Positions 1 to 12,963 of a stretch of DNA of 64,000 bases are shown here, one piece after another. The DNA is from Citrobacter sp. Awk 4. Its GTDB lineage: Bacteria > Pseudomonadota > Gammaproteobacteria > Enterobacterales > Enterobacteriaceae. Each line of letters begins with the position of its first letter. The first letter of the stretch is position 1. Under the pieces are notes generated by a model that worked only from the letters and a program-made list of their open reading frames with translations, was not told where the DNA came from and did not search any database. The translations under genes were made by a program, and so were the position numbers. Location of the stretch: positions 1 through 64,000 of the forward strand of contig NZ_JANEWG010000013.1 in the NCBI RefSeq assembly GCF_028069725.1, given 5' to 3'.

Positions 1-495
1 CATGAACATTTTGTTGCATTTTAACGGCATGTTTAATTTATGTTTCATTAGCTATTAGACACAATTAAAACCAATGATTAGCGACATTAAATTTACGGAC
101 TGAAATTATATTACACAGTGGCAAAATGATTCCCCGCGCAGCGGATATATCATGCCAGACAGATTATTCATCCGGACAAGTTAACCAGTCAGTGGGAGTG
201 TATAACGGTAAAAGAAAGGCGCCATGTTGGTTGTATCACGAGACATATGCCAGCGCCGATTTTCGCTCACCGCAACGTTACGCTTATCCTCTGACGTCAT
301 CATTTCTGCCGTTTTAAGCGACACAGACTCTGCCTCTTGTTTTCCTGCCATAAAGAGTCCGCTATCATGCTCTCTATGTAGCCATGAACAGATAATGTAG
401 ATGTTCATGAGATCCAATGAGACGCCGTGAAACTTAATGAGAACAACAAAAATCACTCACTCATTAAAATTAAAGAAAATGGACATCACAAACCA
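1..495. other. AT-rich region upstream of mutS, no gene recognised
   Basis: This stretch is AT-rich, especially the first 120 bases. It contains short open frames (for example around 126-317) with no recognisable protein and no good ribosome site. In E. coli the neighbour here is fhlA/ygbA; neither is visible. The mutS promoter is presumably in the last 200 bases, but I could not pick out a convincing -35/-10 pair. Confidence 0.4.
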
Positions 496-3057
496 ATGAC
501 TTCAATAGCAAATTTAGATTCCCATACCCCCATGATGCAGCAGTATCTCAAGCTGAAAGCACAGCATCCGGAGATCCTGCTGTTTTATCGTATGGGCGAT
601 TTTTACGAACTGTTTTATGACGATGCCAAGCGTGCGTCTCAACTGCTCGACATCTCACTGACCAAACGCGGCGCCTCGGCAGGCGAACCGATCCCGATGG
701 CAGGCATCCCGCATCATGCGGTAGAAAACTACCTCGCCAAATTGGTCAATCAGGGCGAGTCCGTGGCGATTTGCGAACAGATTGGCGATCCGGCGACCAG
801 CAAAGGTCCGGTTGAGCGTAAGGTCGTACGCATTGTGACGCCTGGCACCATCAGTGATGAAGCGTTATTGCAGGAACGTCAGGACAACCTGTTGGCCGCT
901 ATCTGGCAAGACAGTAAAGGCTACGGCTACGCCACGCTGGATATCAGTTCCGGGCGTTTTCGCGTAAGTGAGCCCGCTGACCGTGAAACGATGGCGGCTG
1001 AGTTGCAACGTACCAACCCCGCCGAACTGCTCTACGCGGAAGATTTCGCTGAAACGGCGCTGATCGAAGGTCGTCGCGGGTTGCGTCGCCGTCCGCTGTG
1101 GGAATTTGAAATCGATACCGCTCGCCAGCAGCTAAACCTGCAATTTGGCACGCGGGATCTGGTCGGTTTTGGCGTGGAGAACGCCCCGCGCGGCTTATGC
1201 GCTGCGGGCTGTCTGTTGCAGTATGTAAAAGATACCCAGCGTACTTCGCTACCGCATATTCGTTCTATCACCATGGAACGCCAGCAGGACAGCATCATCA
1301 TGGATGCGGCCACACGCCGCAACCTGGAGATCACGCAAAATCTGGCAGGGGGCGTGGAGAATACACTGGCTTCCGTGCTTGATTGCACCGTCACCCCGAT
1401 GGGCAGCCGAATGCTCAAACGCTGGCTGCATATGCCGGTGCGCGACACCAAAATTCTGACCGAACGCCAGCAAACCATTGGCGCATTGCAGGATGCCACC
1501 AGCGAACTGCAACCAGTACTGCGCCAGGTGGGCGATCTGGAACGTATTCTCGCTCGTCTGGCGCTACGCACCGCCCGCCCACGCGATCTCGCCCGTATGC
1601 GTCACGCCTTCCAGCAATTGCCGGAGCTGCGCACTCAACTGGCAACGGTGAACAGCCATCCCGTACAGATGCTGCGTGAAAAAATGGGGGAGTTTACGGA
1701 GCTGCGCGAATTGCTGGAGCGAGCGGTTGTCGATGCGCCGCCAGTGCTGGTTCGCGACGGTGGCGTCATTGCTCCGGGTTACAATGAAGAACTGGACGAA
1801 TGGCGTGCGCTGGCAGATGGCGCAACCGACTATCTCGACCGTCTGGAAATTCGCGAGCGTGAACGGACAGGGCTGGACACCCTGAAAGTGGGCTATAACG
1901 CGGTACACGGTTATTACATTCAGATCAGCCGTGGGCAGAGCCATCTTGCGCCAATCAACTATGTGCGCCGCCAGACGCTGAAGAACGCCGAGCGCTACAT
2001 TATCCCTGAATTGAAAGAGTACGAGGACAAAGTTCTCACCTCGAAAGGCAAAGCACTGGCACTGGAAAAACAGCTGTATGACGAGCTGTTTGACCTGCTG
2101 TTGCCACACCTGGCAGACCTGCAACAGAGCGCGGCTGCGCTGGCTGAGCTGGACGTACTGATCAATCTCGCCGAACGCGCGTACACGCTGAATTACACCT
2201 GCCCAACCTTCACGGATAAACCGGGCATTCGGATTATCGAAGGTCGCCATCCGGTGGTGGAACAGGTGCTCAGCGAGCCGTTTATCGCCAACCCGCTAAC
2301 GCTCTCTCCGCAGCGTCGGATGTTGATCATTACCGGCCCCAATATGGGCGGTAAAAGTACCTATATGCGCCAAACTGCGTTGATTACGCTGCTGGCCTAC
2401 ATCGGCAGCTATGTACCAGCGCAAAGCGTGGAGATCGGTCCTGTCGACCGTATTTTCACCCGCGTCGGCGCGGCGGACGATCTGGCTTCCGGTCGTTCAA
2501 CCTTTATGGTGGAGATGACCGAAACCGCCAATATCCTGCACAACGCCACCGAAAATAGCCTAGTGTTAATGGATGAGATTGGCCGCGGCACCTCTACCTA
2601 CGACGGCTTGTCGCTGGCATGGGCGTGCGCGGAAAATCTGGCAAACAAGATCAAAGCGTTGACGTTGTTTGCCACCCACTACTTCGAACTGACGCAACTG
2701 CCGGAGAAAATGGAGGGTGTTGCCAACGTCCATCTGGATGCGCTGGAGCACGGTGAAACTATCGCGTTTATGCACAGCGTGCAGGATGGCGCAGCCAGCA
2801 AGAGCTACGGCCTGGCGGTTGCCGCGCTTGCCGGAGTGCCAAAAGAGGTGATTAAACGCGCGCGCCAGAAGCTGCGTGAACTGGAAAGTATTTCACCGAA
2901 TGCCGCCGCCACGCAGGTAGACGGTACACAGATGTCTCTGCTGTCGGTCCCGGAAGAGACCTCCCCTGCTGTTGAAGCGTTGGAAAATCTGGATCCGGAT
3001 TCCCTGACCCCGCGTCAGGCGCTGGAGTGGATTTATCGGTTGAAGAGTTTGGTGTAA
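496..3057 (+). CDS. mutS: DNA mismatch repair ATPase MutS
   Basis: MutS recognises base mismatches and small loops, then recruits MutL to start methyl-directed repair. The 853-residue product equals the E. coli length and is near identical throughout. The mismatch-binding phenylalanine-glutamate pair lies in the N-terminal GDFYELF stretch, the Walker A motif is GPNMGGKST (about residue 614), Walker B is [12 protein letters not shown], and the C-terminal QMSLL is the beta-clamp binding motif. I chose the ATG at 496 because homology begins at [15 protein letters not shown]. An in-frame GTG at 427 would add 23 AT-rich, lysine- and asparagine-rich residues that do not look like MutS. The gene converges on rpoS. 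Confidence 0.98.
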   Translation: MTSIANLDSHTPMMQQYLKLKAQHPEILLFYRMGDFYELFYDDAKRASQLLDISLTKRGASAGEPIPMAGIPHHAVENYLAKLVNQGESVAICEQIGDPATSKGPVERKVVRIVTPGTISDEALLQERQDNLLAAIWQDSKGYGYATLDISSGRFRVSEPADRETMAAELQRTNPAELLYAEDFAETALIEGRRGLRRRPLWEFEIDTARQQLNLQFGTRDLVGFGVENAPRGLCAAGCLLQYVKDTQRTSLPHIRSITMERQQDSIIMDAATRRNLEITQNLAGGVENTLASVLDCTVTPMGSRMLKRWLHMPVRDTKILTERQQTIGALQDATSELQPVLRQVGDLERILARLALRTARPRDLARMRHAFQQLPELRTQLATVNSHPVQMLREKMGEFTELRELLERAVVDAPPVLVRDGGVIAPGYNEELDEWRALADGATDYLDRLEIRERERTGLDTLKVGYNAVHGYYIQISRGQSHLAPINYVRRQTLKNAERYIIPELKEYEDKVLTSKGKALALEKQLYDELFDLLLPHLADLQQSAAALAELDVLINLAERAYTLNYTCPTFTDKPGIRIIEGRHPVVEQVLSEPFIANPLTLSPQRRMLIITGPNMGGKSTYMRQTALITLLAYIGSYVPAQSVEIGPVDRIFTRVGAADDLASGRSTFMVEMTETANILHNATENSLVLMDEIGRGTSTYDGLSLAWACAENLANKIKALTLFATHYFELTQLPEKMEGVANVHLDALEHGETIAFMHSVQDGAASKSYGLAVAALAGVPKEVIKRARQKLRELESISPNAAATQVDGTQMSLLSVPEETSPAVEALENLDPDSLTPRQALEWIYRLKSLV

Positions 3058-3065
3058 GACGTATT

Positions 3066-3092
3066 GCCTGATGGCGCTGCGCTTATCAGGCC
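3066..3092. repeat. REP element between mutS and rpoS
   Basis: An imperfect palindrome starting GCCTGATGGCGCTGCGC and ending TTATCAGGCC is the classical enterobacterial REP core. It sits in the convergent gap just after the mutS stop codon, a typical place for such elements. Confidence 0.8.
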
Positions 3093-3124
3093 CACAACTC
3101 TTCAGGACGGGTTACGCAAAAGAA

Positions 3125-3155
3125 AAAGGCCAGCCTCATTGAGGCTGGCCTTTCT
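3125..3155. terminator. Intrinsic terminator of rpoS (probably bidirectional)
   Basis: A perfect 13-bp stem (AAAGGCCAGCCTC / GAGGCTGGCCTTT) with a 3-4 base loop lies 15 bases past the rpoS stop codon. Reading the - strand it is followed by CTTTTTC. Runs of A and T on both sides suggest it also stops mutS transcription. Confidence 0.85.
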
Positions 3156-3169
3156 TGATATAACTTTGC

Positions 3170-4162
3170 TTACTCGCGGAACAGCGCTTCGATATTCAGC
3201 CCCTGAGTCTGCAGGATTTCACGCAGACGACGCAGGCCTTCAACCTGAATCTGGCGAACACGTTCACGTGTAAGACCGATTTCACGGCCCACATCTTCCA
3301 GTGTCGCAGCTTCATATCCCAGCAGACCGAAACGACGTGCCAGCACTTCACGCTGTTTGGCGTTCAGTTCGAACAGCCATTTGACGATACTTTGTTTCAT
3401 ATCATCATCTTGCGTGGTGTCTTCCGGACCGTTTTCCTTTTCATCGGCCAGGATATCCAGCAACGCTTTTTCGGAATCGCCACCCAGCGGGGTGTCTACC
3501 GAGGTAATGCGCTCGTTAAGACGAAGCATACGGCTAACGTCATCAACCGGTTTATCCAGTTGCTCTGCAATCTCTTCCGCACTCGGTTCGTGGTCCAGTT
3601 TATGCGACAACTCACGCGCAGTACGCAGATAGACGTTCAGCTCTTTAACAATGTGAATCGGCAGTCGAATCGTACGGGTTTGGTTCATAATCGCCCGTTC
3701 AATCGTCTGGCGAATCCACCAGGTTGCGTATGTTGAAAAGCGGAACCCACGCTCAGGGTCAAACTTCTCGACGGCACGGATAAGCCCCAGATTGCCCTCT
3801 TCAATCAGATCCAGCAATGCCAGACCACGATTGCCATAACGGCGGGCAATTTTCACCACCAGACGCAGGTTACTTTCAATCATCCGACGGCGAGAAGCGA
3901 CATCTCCACGCAGTGCGCGACGCGCAAAATAAACTTCTTCTTCGGCCGTTAGCAGTGGTGAATAACCAATCTCACCAAGGTAAAGCTGAGTCGCGTCCAA
4001 CACACGCTGGGTGGCACCCTGCGATAACAGCTCTTCTTCAGCCAGGTCGTTATCACTGGGTTCCTCTTCACTCAAGGCTTTTTCATCAAAAGCCTCTACT
4101 CCGTTCTCATCAAATTCCGCGTCTTCATTTAAATCATGAACTTTCAGCGTATTCTGACTCAT
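3170..4162 (-). CDS. rpoS: RNA polymerase sigma factor RpoS (sigma-38)
   Basis: RpoS directs stationary-phase and general stress transcription. The gene is intact at 330 residues, the E. coli length. Region 1.2 starts near residue 55, region 2 carries [18 protein letters not shown] and the -10 recognition stretch [14 protein letters not shown], and region 4.2 ends with the helix-turn-helix [19 protein letters not shown]. Residue 33, a known polymorphic site in E. coli (Q, E or amber), is glutamate here. The start has a strong ribosome site (TAGGAG, 9 bases upstream). In E. coli the main rpoS promoter lies inside nlpD and the long leader is the target of DsrA, RprA and ArcZ; the same arrangement is expected here. 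Confidence 0.98.
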
Positions 4163-4224
4163 AAGGTGGCTCCTACCCGTGATCCCTTGACGGAACTAGC
4201 AAGTGAAAGCCTGGTTCCGACGCT

Positions 4225-5358
4225 TTATCGCTGCGGCAAATATTGCAGCGGGTTTACGGATTTCCCCTTGTAACGAATTTCAAAATGCAAGCGTGTTGAA
4301 CTGGTTCCGGTGCTACCCATGGTAGCGATTTTTTGCCCCGCCTTGATGTCTTGTTGTTCCCGGACCAGCATCGTATCGTTATGGGCGTAGGCACTCAGGT
4401 AATCATCATTGTGTTTGATGATAATTAAATTACCGTAACCGCGCAGCGCATTACCGGCATATACAACGCGTCCATCTCCGGTCGCGACGATTGCCTGTCC
4501 TTTACTGCCTGCAATGTCGATGCCTTTATTGCCACCCTCGGTAGCCGCGAAGTTTTCGATCACTTTGCCGTCCGTCGGCCAGAGCCATTTAGAGATTGGC
4601 GCACTGGTAGACATACTGCTTGCAGTCGGTTGGGTTGTGCTCGTTGTTGATGCCGTTACAGGGGCTGTGACAACCGTCCCAGCTGGCTTGTTGTTCGGCA
4701 ACATTTTATTAGCACTCTGTTCACCTGAGTCCTCAGAATACGTAATTGTCGGTTTGGACGCAACAGCAACGGTGGAATTTTGTGCAGGGTTGGTCACAAC
4801 TCCTTGCTGTGCTGCATCCGCCTGGGTGATGGCATTTCCACCCGTAATTGGCGCACCGGATGCATTACCTACCTGAAGTGTTTGTCCTACGTTCAATGCG
4901 TAGGGAGCTGCAACATTGTTGCGCTGAGCAAGGTCACGGAAGTCGTTACCGGTGATCCAGGCAATATAGAAAAGAGTGTCGCCTTTCTTAACGGTGTAAG
5001 TGCTGCCGCCAGTGTAGCTGCCTTTCGGAATGTCCCCGTATTTTCGGTTGTATACAATACGGCCGTTTTCCGTCTGCACGGGCTGTTGCGCGACAGGCTG
5101 GATTTGCGCAGGTTGGGTGATCTGGGGCTGCTGCTGCACGGGCTGAATTTGCGGCGTTGATTGCGCCGTCGCCGTTGTCCCCATTTTTGGCGGAGGCGTG
5201 ATCAGCATGCCTGAGTTGGTGCTCGATGGTGCGCTGCCATCAACAGAGTTGACGGGTGCAGGCGGATTAGACGTGTTGGAACAACCTGCCAGCCACAGCG
5301 AAACCAGTGACAATGCCGCAATGCGGCTAACGGTGAATTTTGGGCTTCCCGCGCTCAT
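4225..5358 (-). CDS. nlpD: Murein hydrolase activator NlpD (lipoprotein)
   Basis: NlpD is an outer-membrane lipoprotein that activates the amidase AmiC during cell separation. The signal peptide ends in the lipobox LAGC (Cys about residue 26). A long Gln/Pro/Thr-rich linker follows, then a LysM domain near residues 120-165 ([17 protein letters not shown]) and a C-terminal LytM/M23 domain that lacks a complete zinc-ligand set, as expected for an activator. The length, 377, is close to the E. coli protein (379). The gene lies immediately upstream of rpoS and very likely carries the main rpoS promoter. Confidence 0.97.
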   Translation of the reverse strand: MSAGSPKFTVSRIAALSLVSLWLAGCSNTSNPPAPVNSVDGSAPSSTNSGMLITPPPKMGTTATAQSTPQIQPVQQQPQITQPAQIQPVAQQPVQTENGRIVYNRKYGDIPKGSYTGGSTYTVKKGDTLFYIAWITGNDFRDLAQRNNVAAPYALNVGQTLQVGNASGAPITGGNAITQADAAQQGVVTNPAQNSTVAVASKPTITYSEDSGEQSANKMLPNNKPAGTVVTAPVTASTTSTTQPTASSMSTSAPISKWLWPTDGKVIENFAATEGGNKGIDIAGSKGQAIVATGDGRVVYAGNALRGYGNLIIIKHNDDYLSAYAHNDTMLVREQQDIKAGQKIATMGSTGTSSTRLHFEIRYKGKSVNPLQYLPQR

Positions 5359-5498
5359 TTATCCCCCAGGAAAATTTTGGTTAATAACCAGTGACGTAAT
5401 AACCGTGCAAAGCATCAGGCTGAACACTGGAAAACGTGTTCACCATACGCTTACCCATTGCAAAATAACCAGGAAAAATCCAGGTATTCAGGAATGCG

Positions 5499-6860
<1,362 letters not shown>

Positions 6861-6880
<20 letters not shown>

Positions 6881-7910
6881 AATCACCCAATGTGTTGATA
6901 AGTTCCCTTACAACACTGGTGGCAAAACTCCCTGCCGGTAGCCAAAAGCTTAACTCGACGGTTACGTCATCCCACCAGTTCCAGCTTAATTGTTGCGGAT
7001 ACAACAACATAGCGCGGCGTGAAGCCTCCACCTTTTCCCGCAACAACAGCGATTGCAGCTCCGTTTCACTGGCGATGGCGGCTTCTTCAAACGCCAGCGC
7101 TTCACGCTGGGTTCCCCACTCACCGCTGCCAGGTAACGCAGCTGTAATCATTAACTCTTTATCATCGACGCGGCGTTGTAATTCGGCCTGTTCTTCCGTT
7201 GTGGCGACAAACCAGCTGCCGCGCCCCGCTAATTGTAGCGCATCGCCGTCAACAACTTGATTAAAGTCTGTTTTTTTCAAACGTTCATCGACAATTTGAT
7301 TAAACAACGCACTGCGGGCTGCCGACAACCAAAAACTGCGTTTATTGCGATCGCGTACCGGTGCATCGCTTTGCGCCCAACGCAGCGCTCCCTGCAGGTT
7401 ACTGCCGCCAATGCCGAAGCGCTGGGCGCCAAAATAGTTCGGTACACCCCGTTCGCTAATCACCTGCAGACGCGCTTCAACGTCATCACGGTGGCTCACT
7501 TCGCGCAAAACCAGCGTAAATGCGTTGCCTTTCAGGGCCCCTAACCGCAGCTTACGCTTGTGGCGGGCGTATTCCAGTACTTTACAACCTTCTAACTGAA
7601 ATGCGCTCAGATCGGGCAGATCTTTGCCCGGCACGCGCGCGCACAGCCACTGTTCCGTGACCGCATGTTTGTCTTTCTGCCCGGCAAAGCTGACTTCACG
7701 GACATGAATTTTAAGGAATTTTGCCAGCGCGTCAGCGACAAAACGGGTGTTGCAGCCGTTTTTCAGAATACGCACCAGAATATGCTCACCTTCCCCGTCG
7801 GGCTCGAAGCCTAAATCTTCGATAACCACAAAGTCTTCCGGGTTTGCCTTCAACAAACCGCTCCCTTGTGGTTTCCCGTGGAGGTAAGTCAGGTTTTCAA
7901 ACTGTGTCAT
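6861..7910 (-). CDS. truD: tRNA pseudouridine(13) synthase TruD
   Basis: TruD converts uridine 13 of tRNA-Glu to pseudouridine. The catalytic aspartate is Asp80 in [13 protein letters not shown], and the family signature NYFGAQRFG is present. The length is 349 residues, as in E. coli. The gene is packed between ispF (4-base overlap) and surE (20-base overlap) in one long transcript. Confidence 0.97.
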
Positions 7911-8386
7911 TTCGTTGCCTTAATGAGGAGCGCCACCGCTTCACAGGCAATCCCTTCCCCACGTCCGGTAAAACCGAGTTTTTCCGTGGTGGTCGCTTTT
8001 ACGTTAACGTCATCCATATGGCAGCCGAGATCTTCGGCAATGAACACGCGCATTTGCGGAATATGCGGCAACATCTTCGGCGCCTGGGCAATGATGGTTA
8101 CATCAACGTTACCCAGGGTGTAGCCTTTGGCCTGAATACGACGCCAGGCTTCACGCAGCAGTTCGCGGCTGTCTGCCCCTTTAAAAGCCGGATCGGTGTC
8201 AGGGAAAAGCTTACCGATATCCCCCAGCGCCGCTGCGCCTAGCAACGCGTCGGTTAACGCATGCAGCGCGACATCGCCATCCGAATGCGCCAGTAACCCT
8301 TTTTCATACGGTATACGTACGCCACCAATGATAATTGGGCCTACGCCACCAAAGGCGTGTACGTCAAAACCGTGTCCAATTCGCAT
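7907..8386 (-). CDS. ispF: 2-C-methyl-D-erythritol 2,4-cyclodiphosphate synthase
   Basis: IspF forms the cyclic diphosphate in the MEP isoprenoid pathway, using CDP-ME 2-phosphate from IspE. Zinc ligands Asp8, His10 (GFDVH) and His42 (VALHAL) are present, and the length is the standard 159 residues. The start codon overlaps the ispD stop by a single base, and its 3' end overlaps truD by four. Confidence 0.97.
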   Translation of the reverse strand: MRIGHGFDVHAFGGVGPIIIGGVRIPYEKGLLAHSDGDVALHALTDALLGAAALGDIGKLFPDTDPAFKGADSRELLREAWRRIQAKGYTLGNVDVTIIAQAPKMLPHIPQMRVFIAEDLGCHMDDVNVKATTTEKLGFTGRGEGIACEAVALLIKATK

Positions 8387-9096
8387 TATGCATTCTCCTG
8401 GTGGATGGTTCGGGTCAAGTAGAATTCAGCCAGTGCCAAATCTTCCGGACGGGTCACTTTAATATTATCAGCGCGTCCTTCAACAAGCGCAGGATGATAG
8501 CCACAATATTCCAGCGCTGAGGCCTCATCGGTGATCGTCGCGCCTTCATTGAGCGCGCGGGTCAGGCAATCATGTAGCAACTCGCGAGGGAAAAATTGCG
8601 GGGTGAGCGCATGCCATAAATCGGTACGCTCCACGGTATGCGCAATGGCGGTTTTACCCGGCTCGGCGCGTTTCATCGTGTCGCGTACTGGCGCGGCAAG
8701 GATGCCGCCCGTACGGCTGGTTTCACTGAGAGCCAGCAGGCGGGCAAGATCATCCTGATGCAGACAGGGTCTGGCGGCGTCATGTACCAGCACCCACTCG
8801 GCGCCGCCGACGGCCTGCAGCCCGGCGAGTACAGAGTCGGCGCGCTCATTACCGCCATCAACGACCATAATCTGTGGGTGTTGCGCCAGAGGCAGTTGTG
8901 CAAAGCGGCTGTCGCCGGGACTGATTGCAATGACAACACGCGTCACCCGGGGATGCGCCAATAACGCATGAACCGAGTGTTCAAGAATGGTTTTATCACC
9001 GATTGAGAGGTACTGCTTAGGACATTCCGTTTGCATCCGACGGCCAAATCCAGCAGCCGGCACCACGGCGCAAACGTCCAAATAAGTGGCTGCCAT
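8386..9096 (-). CDS. ispD: 2-C-methyl-D-erythritol 4-phosphate cytidylyltransferase
   Basis: IspD joins CTP and methylerythritol phosphate in the MEP pathway. The nucleotide-binding signature PAAGFGRRM...CPKQYL is at residues 13-30, including Lys27, and VHDAARP lies further on. It has 236 residues, the E. coli length. It follows ftsB with a 17-base gap, so ftsB-ispD-ispF-truD-surE-pcm-nlpD-rpoS run in one direction. Confidence 0.97.
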   Translation of the reverse strand: MAATYLDVCAVVPAAGFGRRMQTECPKQYLSIGDKTILEHSVHALLAHPRVTRVVIAISPGDSRFAQLPLAQHPQIMVVDGGNERADSVLAGLQAVGGAEWVLVHDAARPCLHQDDLARLLALSETSRTGGILAAPVRDTMKRAEPGKTAIAHTVERTDLWHALTPQFFPRELLHDCLTRALNEGATITDEASALEYCGYHPALVEGRADNIKVTRPEDLALAEFYLTRTIHQENA

Positions 9097-9113
9097 GTTA
9101 AATCCTTGGCTGT

Positions 9114-9425
9114 TTATCGATTATTTTGCCCCGCCGTCTGAGCGCGCTTAGAGGCGTCAGGCACCAGACGGAAAAATGTTTCGCCTGGTTTAGTCATACT
9201 CAATTCGTTGCGAGCACGCTCTTCAATGGCTTCCTGACCGCCATTAAGATCGTCAATTTCGGCAAAAAGCTGATCGTTACGCGCTTTAAGCTTCGCATTT
9301 GTCTCTTGCTGCGCGGTGACGTCATCATTGACGCGGCTATAGTCATGTAAGCCGTTCTTACCGAACCACAGTGAATACTGCAGCCAGACCAGTAAAGCCA
9401 GCAACAGCAGCGTTAGTTTACCCAT
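9114..9425 (-). CDS. ftsB: Cell division protein FtsB
   Basis: FtsB is a bitopic inner-membrane protein that forms the FtsQ-FtsB-FtsL complex and regulates septal peptidoglycan synthesis. The N-terminal membrane helix is [19 protein letters not shown], followed by a coiled coil (about residues 28-70) and a short periplasmic tail. The length, 103 residues, matches E. coli. An 8-bp perfect inverted repeat (CCTCTGAG / CTCAGAGG, 9464-9485) lies 39 bases upstream of its start and may be part of the control region. Confidence 0.96.
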   Translation of the reverse strand: MGKLTLLLLALLVWLQYSLWFGKNGLHDYSRVNDDVTAQQETNAKLKARNDQLFAEIDDLNGGQEAIEERARNELSMTKPGETFFRLVPDASKRAQTAGQNNR

Positions 9426-9630
9426 CCTGCCCCCTGAAAAACGGCGCCATCATCCCATAACTTCCTCTGAGACTCTACTCAGAGGGCGGGAATGCCGCGA
9501 CAACGCGGGCAAATGTATCACATTTATCCACCGATCCGCACACCTCGAACAGGGAGAACATAATCTAATTGTTGGTTACGGTTTGAATTATGACCACCCA
9601 CAGCAGTCATCAAAAAAGAGGAAAAGCGAC

Positions 9631-9954
9631 CTACCCCAGCAACCACAAGAACAAGGCGCCAAACATGGTGCCAACGGTTAACAAGGTTGAAATAACACTG
9701 AACAGCAGTTTGCCTTTCATCAGCGAATGCAGGGCGATCCCAACCACTACGGCAACAGGTATGAGCGCCAGAAAAAAGGGCCAGGTATAAAGAAAGAAAA
9801 ACAACGTGTTAGAGCCATAAATGAGGAAAGGAAAACCCAACGCCAGCAACCACGACACGAAACCAACCACGGCCCCTGATAGCGACCAGGTGGTTTCGTC
9901 TTCGGCAGTGAACGTATCTGACGTTGTGATAGTAATGTTATGGCTGTTCCGCAT
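9631..9954 (-). CDS. ygbE: DUF3561 inner-membrane protein YgbE
   Basis: A small membrane protein of unknown function, near identical to E. coli YgbE. Three hydrophobic segments are visible: around residues 28-48, 52-78 and 88-106. I chose the start at MRNSHNITI, giving 107 residues as in E. coli; an upstream ATG would add 12 residues. It sits just downstream of cysC on the same strand. Confidence 0.92.
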   Translation of the reverse strand: MRNSHNITITTSDTFTAEDETTWSLSGAVVGFVSWLLALGFPFLIYGSNTLFFFLYTWPFFLALIPVAVVVGIALHSLMKGKLLFSVISTLLTVGTMFGALFLWLLG

Positions 9955-10003
9955 ATAAAATCCTGTGACCTTGACGAGCCAGGCATACAAGCCCGGTAGT
10001 GTC

Positions 10004-10609
10004 TCAGGATCTGATCATATCGCCCTCTCTCAGTAGATCTAATAATTGGCGGACTAAATTTGTTACTAATTGTTCACCATCCAGGTGAATTTCTGGTGAT
10101 TCAGGCGCTTCGTAAACCGAGTCAATGCCGGTGAAATTACGTAACTCACCCGCCCGTGCTTTTTTGTACAAGCCTTTCGGATCGCGCGCTTCACAGGTGG
10201 TCAGCGGGGTATCCACGAAGACTTCAATAAAGCGTCCCTTGCCTACCCGATCACGCACCATCTGGCGTTCCGCACGATGCGGGGAAATAAACGCCGTCAG
10301 CACCACCAGTCCGGCATCGACCATCAGATTGGCGACCTCCCCCACCCGACGGATGTTCTCTTTACGATCGGCTTCGCTAAACCCGAGATCGCTGCACAAC
10401 CCGTGACGTACATTGTCGCCATCCAACAGGTAGGTGCTCACACCGCGTTGATGCAGCGCTTCTTCCAGCGCCCCCGCCACCGTAGATTTACCCGAGCCGG
10501 AAAGCCCGGTAAACCACAGAACAACACCACGGTGGCCGTGGTGTTGCTCGCGCTGCTGCGGTGTCACAGGATGCGCATGCCAGACGACGTTTTCGTCGTG
10601 CAGCGCCAT
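10004..10609 (-). CDS. cysC: Adenylylsulfate (APS) kinase
   Basis: CysC phosphorylates APS to PAPS, the second activation step of sulfate assimilation. Walker A is GLSGSGKST at residues 35-43; [10 protein letters not shown] and the lid region [11 protein letters not shown] are typical. The length is the standard 201 residues. The start codon overlaps the cysN stop by one base (TAATG), so it is translationally coupled as the last gene of cysG-cysD-cysN-cysC. Confidence 0.98.
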   Translation of the reverse strand: MALHDENVVWHAHPVTPQQREQHHGHRGVVLWFTGLSGSGKSTVAGALEEALHQRGVSTYLLDGDNVRHGLCSDLGFSEADRKENIRRVGEVANLMVDAGLVVLTAFISPHRAERQMVRDRVGKGRFIEVFVDTPLTTCEARDPKGLYKKARAGELRNFTGIDSVYEAPESPEIHLDGEQLVTNLVRQLLDLLREGDMIRS

Positions 10610-12036
10610 TATTGGCCTCCCAGCAAATCACGCGCACCCCAGTGCGGGAAGTGACGGCGCACCAGCGCATTCAGTTCCAGCTCAAACGCGCTGAATTCGG
10701 ACGGTGTTGAGACAGATTCCGCGAGCGGTTGGCGTACCATACCTGCTCCAACGGTCACATTACTCAGGCGATCAATAATGATAAGCCCACCGGTCACCGG
10801 GTTTTGCTGATAGCTATCCAGCGCCAACGGTTCATCAAAGGTAAAATTCACCAGGCCAATGCCATTCAATGGCAGATTTTCAACCTCACGCTGGGTCAGA
10901 TTATTGATATCCACCTGATATTGCACGTTATCCACGCGGGCGCGGGTCTTTTTCCCGGCAATCTTAATATCATAACTCTGCCCCGCCGACAGCGGTTGTT
11001 CCGCCATCCAGACCACGTCAATGGCGGCGCGCTGTACCGCAGGCAATGCTTCGCTGGCGTCAAGCAGCAGGTCGCCACGGCTAATGTCGATCTCATCCTT
11101 TAGCACCAGAGTGATGGCTTCACCCGCATGCGCTTGTGGTAAGTCTCCGTCAAAGGTCACAATGCGCGCCACGCTGGATTCAACGCCGGAGGGCAGCACT
11201 TTGATTCGCTGACCCACCTTCACGGTGCCAGACGCGAGCGTTCCGGCGTAACCGCGAAAATCCAGATTCGGGCGGTTCACATACTGCACCGGGAAACGCA
11301 TCGGCTGGGTATCGACCACACGCTGGATGTCGACAGTTTCCAGCACTTCCAGCAGCGTCGGGCCGCTGTACCATCGCATATTCGCGCTCTGAGACGCCAC
11401 GTTATCGCCTTCCAGCGCAGAGAGCGGAACAAAGCGAATATCCAGATTCCCCGGCAACTGTTCGGCAAACGTCAGGTAATCTTCGCGAATACGGACAAAT
11501 GTCTCTTCGCTGAAATCCACCAGATCCATTTTGTTGATCGCGACCACCAGGTGTTTGATCCCCAGCAGCGTAGAGATGAAACTGTGGCGACGAGTTTGAT
11601 CCAATACCCCTTTACGGGCATCGATCAGTAAGATCGCCAGATCGCAGGTTGAGGCGCCTGTCGCCATATTACGGGTGTACTGCTCATGCCCTGGGGTATC
11701 GGCAATGATAAATTTGCGTTTCTCGGTAGAGAAATAACGATAGGCCACGTCAATTGTGATCCCCTGCTCGCGCTCGGCCTGGAGACCATCCACCAGCAAT
11801 GCAAGATCGAGCTTCTCGCCCTGCGTACCGTGACGTTTGCTGTCATTATGCAGCGAAGAAAGCTGATCTTCGTAAATCTGGCGCGTATCGTGCAGCAAGC
11901 GGCCAATCAGCGTACTTTTGCCGTCGTCCACGCTGCCGCAGGTTAAAAAGCGCAGCAGACTTTTATGTTGTTGGGCGACCATCCAGGCTTCGACGCCGCC
12001 TTCATTAGCGATTTGTTGGGCAAGTGCGATGTTCAT
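10609..12036 (-). CDS. cysN: Sulfate adenylyltransferase subunit 1 (GTPase)
   Basis: CysN is the regulatory GTPase of ATP sulfurylase; GTP hydrolysis drives APS synthesis by CysD. GTPase motifs are G1 GSVDDGKST (residues 34-42), DTPGHEQY and NKMD, followed by elongation-factor-like beta-barrel domains. It has 475 residues, as in E. coli. It follows cysD after nine bases. Confidence 0.98.
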   Translation of the reverse strand: MNIALAQQIANEGGVEAWMVAQQHKSLLRFLTCGSVDDGKSTLIGRLLHDTRQIYEDQLSSLHNDSKRHGTQGEKLDLALLVDGLQAEREQGITIDVAYRYFSTEKRKFIIADTPGHEQYTRNMATGASTCDLAILLIDARKGVLDQTRRHSFISTLLGIKHLVVAINKMDLVDFSEETFVRIREDYLTFAEQLPGNLDIRFVPLSALEGDNVASQSANMRWYSGPTLLEVLETVDIQRVVDTQPMRFPVQYVNRPNLDFRGYAGTLASGTVKVGQRIKVLPSGVESSVARIVTFDGDLPQAHAGEAITLVLKDEIDISRGDLLLDASEALPAVQRAAIDVVWMAEQPLSAGQSYDIKIAGKKTRARVDNVQYQVDINNLTQREVENLPLNGIGLVNFTFDEPLALDSYQQNPVTGGLIIIDRLSNVTVGAGMVRQPLAESVSTPSEFSAFELELNALVRRHFPHWGARDLLGGQ

Positions 12037-12045
12037 AGCGGCTCC

Positions 12046-12954
12046 TTAGAAATACCCCTGACGTTTCTTCAGCTCCATGGAGCCCGCCTGGTCGCGGTCG
12101 ATCACGCGCCCCTGACGTTCACTGGTGGTTGAAACCAGCATCTCTTCGATGATCTCCGGCAGCGTTTGCGCATTCGACTCCACCGCGCCCGTCAGTGGCC
12201 AGCAGCCCAGCGTACGGAAGCGCACCATCCGTTTTTTGATCATTTCGCCAGGTTGCAGATCGATCCGATTGTCATCGATCATCATCAGCATACCGTCGCG
12301 CTCCAGCACCGGGCGTTCAGCCGCCAGATACAGCGGGACGATCTCAATATTTTCCAGCCAGATGTACTGCCAGATATCCTGTTCGGTCCAGTTGGAGAGC
12401 GGGAAGACACGAATACTTTCACCTTTGTTTATCTGCCCGTTGTAGTTGTGCCACAGTTCCGGGCGCTGGTTCTTCGGGTCCCAGCGATGAAAACGGTCGC
12501 GGAAGGAATAGATCCGTTCTTTGGCGCGGGATTTCTCTTCATCGCGACGCGCGCCGCCAAACGCAGCATCAAAACCGTATTTATTCAGCGCCTGTTTCAG
12601 CCCTTCGGTCTTCATGATGTCGGTATGTTTCGCGCTACCGTGGACGAAGGGGTTAATCCCCATTGCCACCCCTTCCGGGTTTTTATGCACCAGCAATTCG
12701 CAACCGTAGGTTTTGGCAGTGCGATCACGGAATTCATACATCTCGCGGAATTTCCAGCCGGTATCAACATGCAGCAGCGGGAACGGCAGCGAGCCTGGAT
12801 AAAACGCTTTACGCGCCAGATGCAGCATCACGCTGGAATCTTTACCGATGGAATACATCATCACCGGATTAGAGAATTCGGCGGCCACCTCGCGAATGAT
12901 ATGGATGCTTTCCGCTTCCAGTTGCCGCAGGTGGGTGAGTCGTTTTTGGTCCAT
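12046..12954 (-). CDS. cysD: Sulfate adenylyltransferase subunit 2
   Basis: CysD makes APS from ATP and sulfate together with CysN. It belongs to the PAPS reductase/ATP-sulfurylase fold, with the PP-loop-type motif [13 protein letters not shown] near residue 35. The length is 302 residues, as in E. coli. In E. coli cysD is the first gene of the operon; here a cysG paralogue precedes it by nine bases. Confidence 0.98.
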   Translation of the reverse strand: MDQKRLTHLRQLEAESIHIIREVAAEFSNPVMMYSIGKDSSVMLHLARKAFYPGSLPFPLLHVDTGWKFREMYEFRDRTAKTYGCELLVHKNPEGVAMGINPFVHGSAKHTDIMKTEGLKQALNKYGFDAAFGGARRDEEKSRAKERIYSFRDRFHRWDPKNQRPELWHNYNGQINKGESIRVFPLSNWTEQDIWQYIWLENIEIVPLYLAAERPVLERDGMLMMIDDNRIDLQPGEMIKKRMVRFRTLGCWPLTGAVESNAQTLPEIIEEMLVSTTSERQGRVIDRDQAGSMELKKRQGYF

Positions 12955-12963
12955 AACCGTTCC

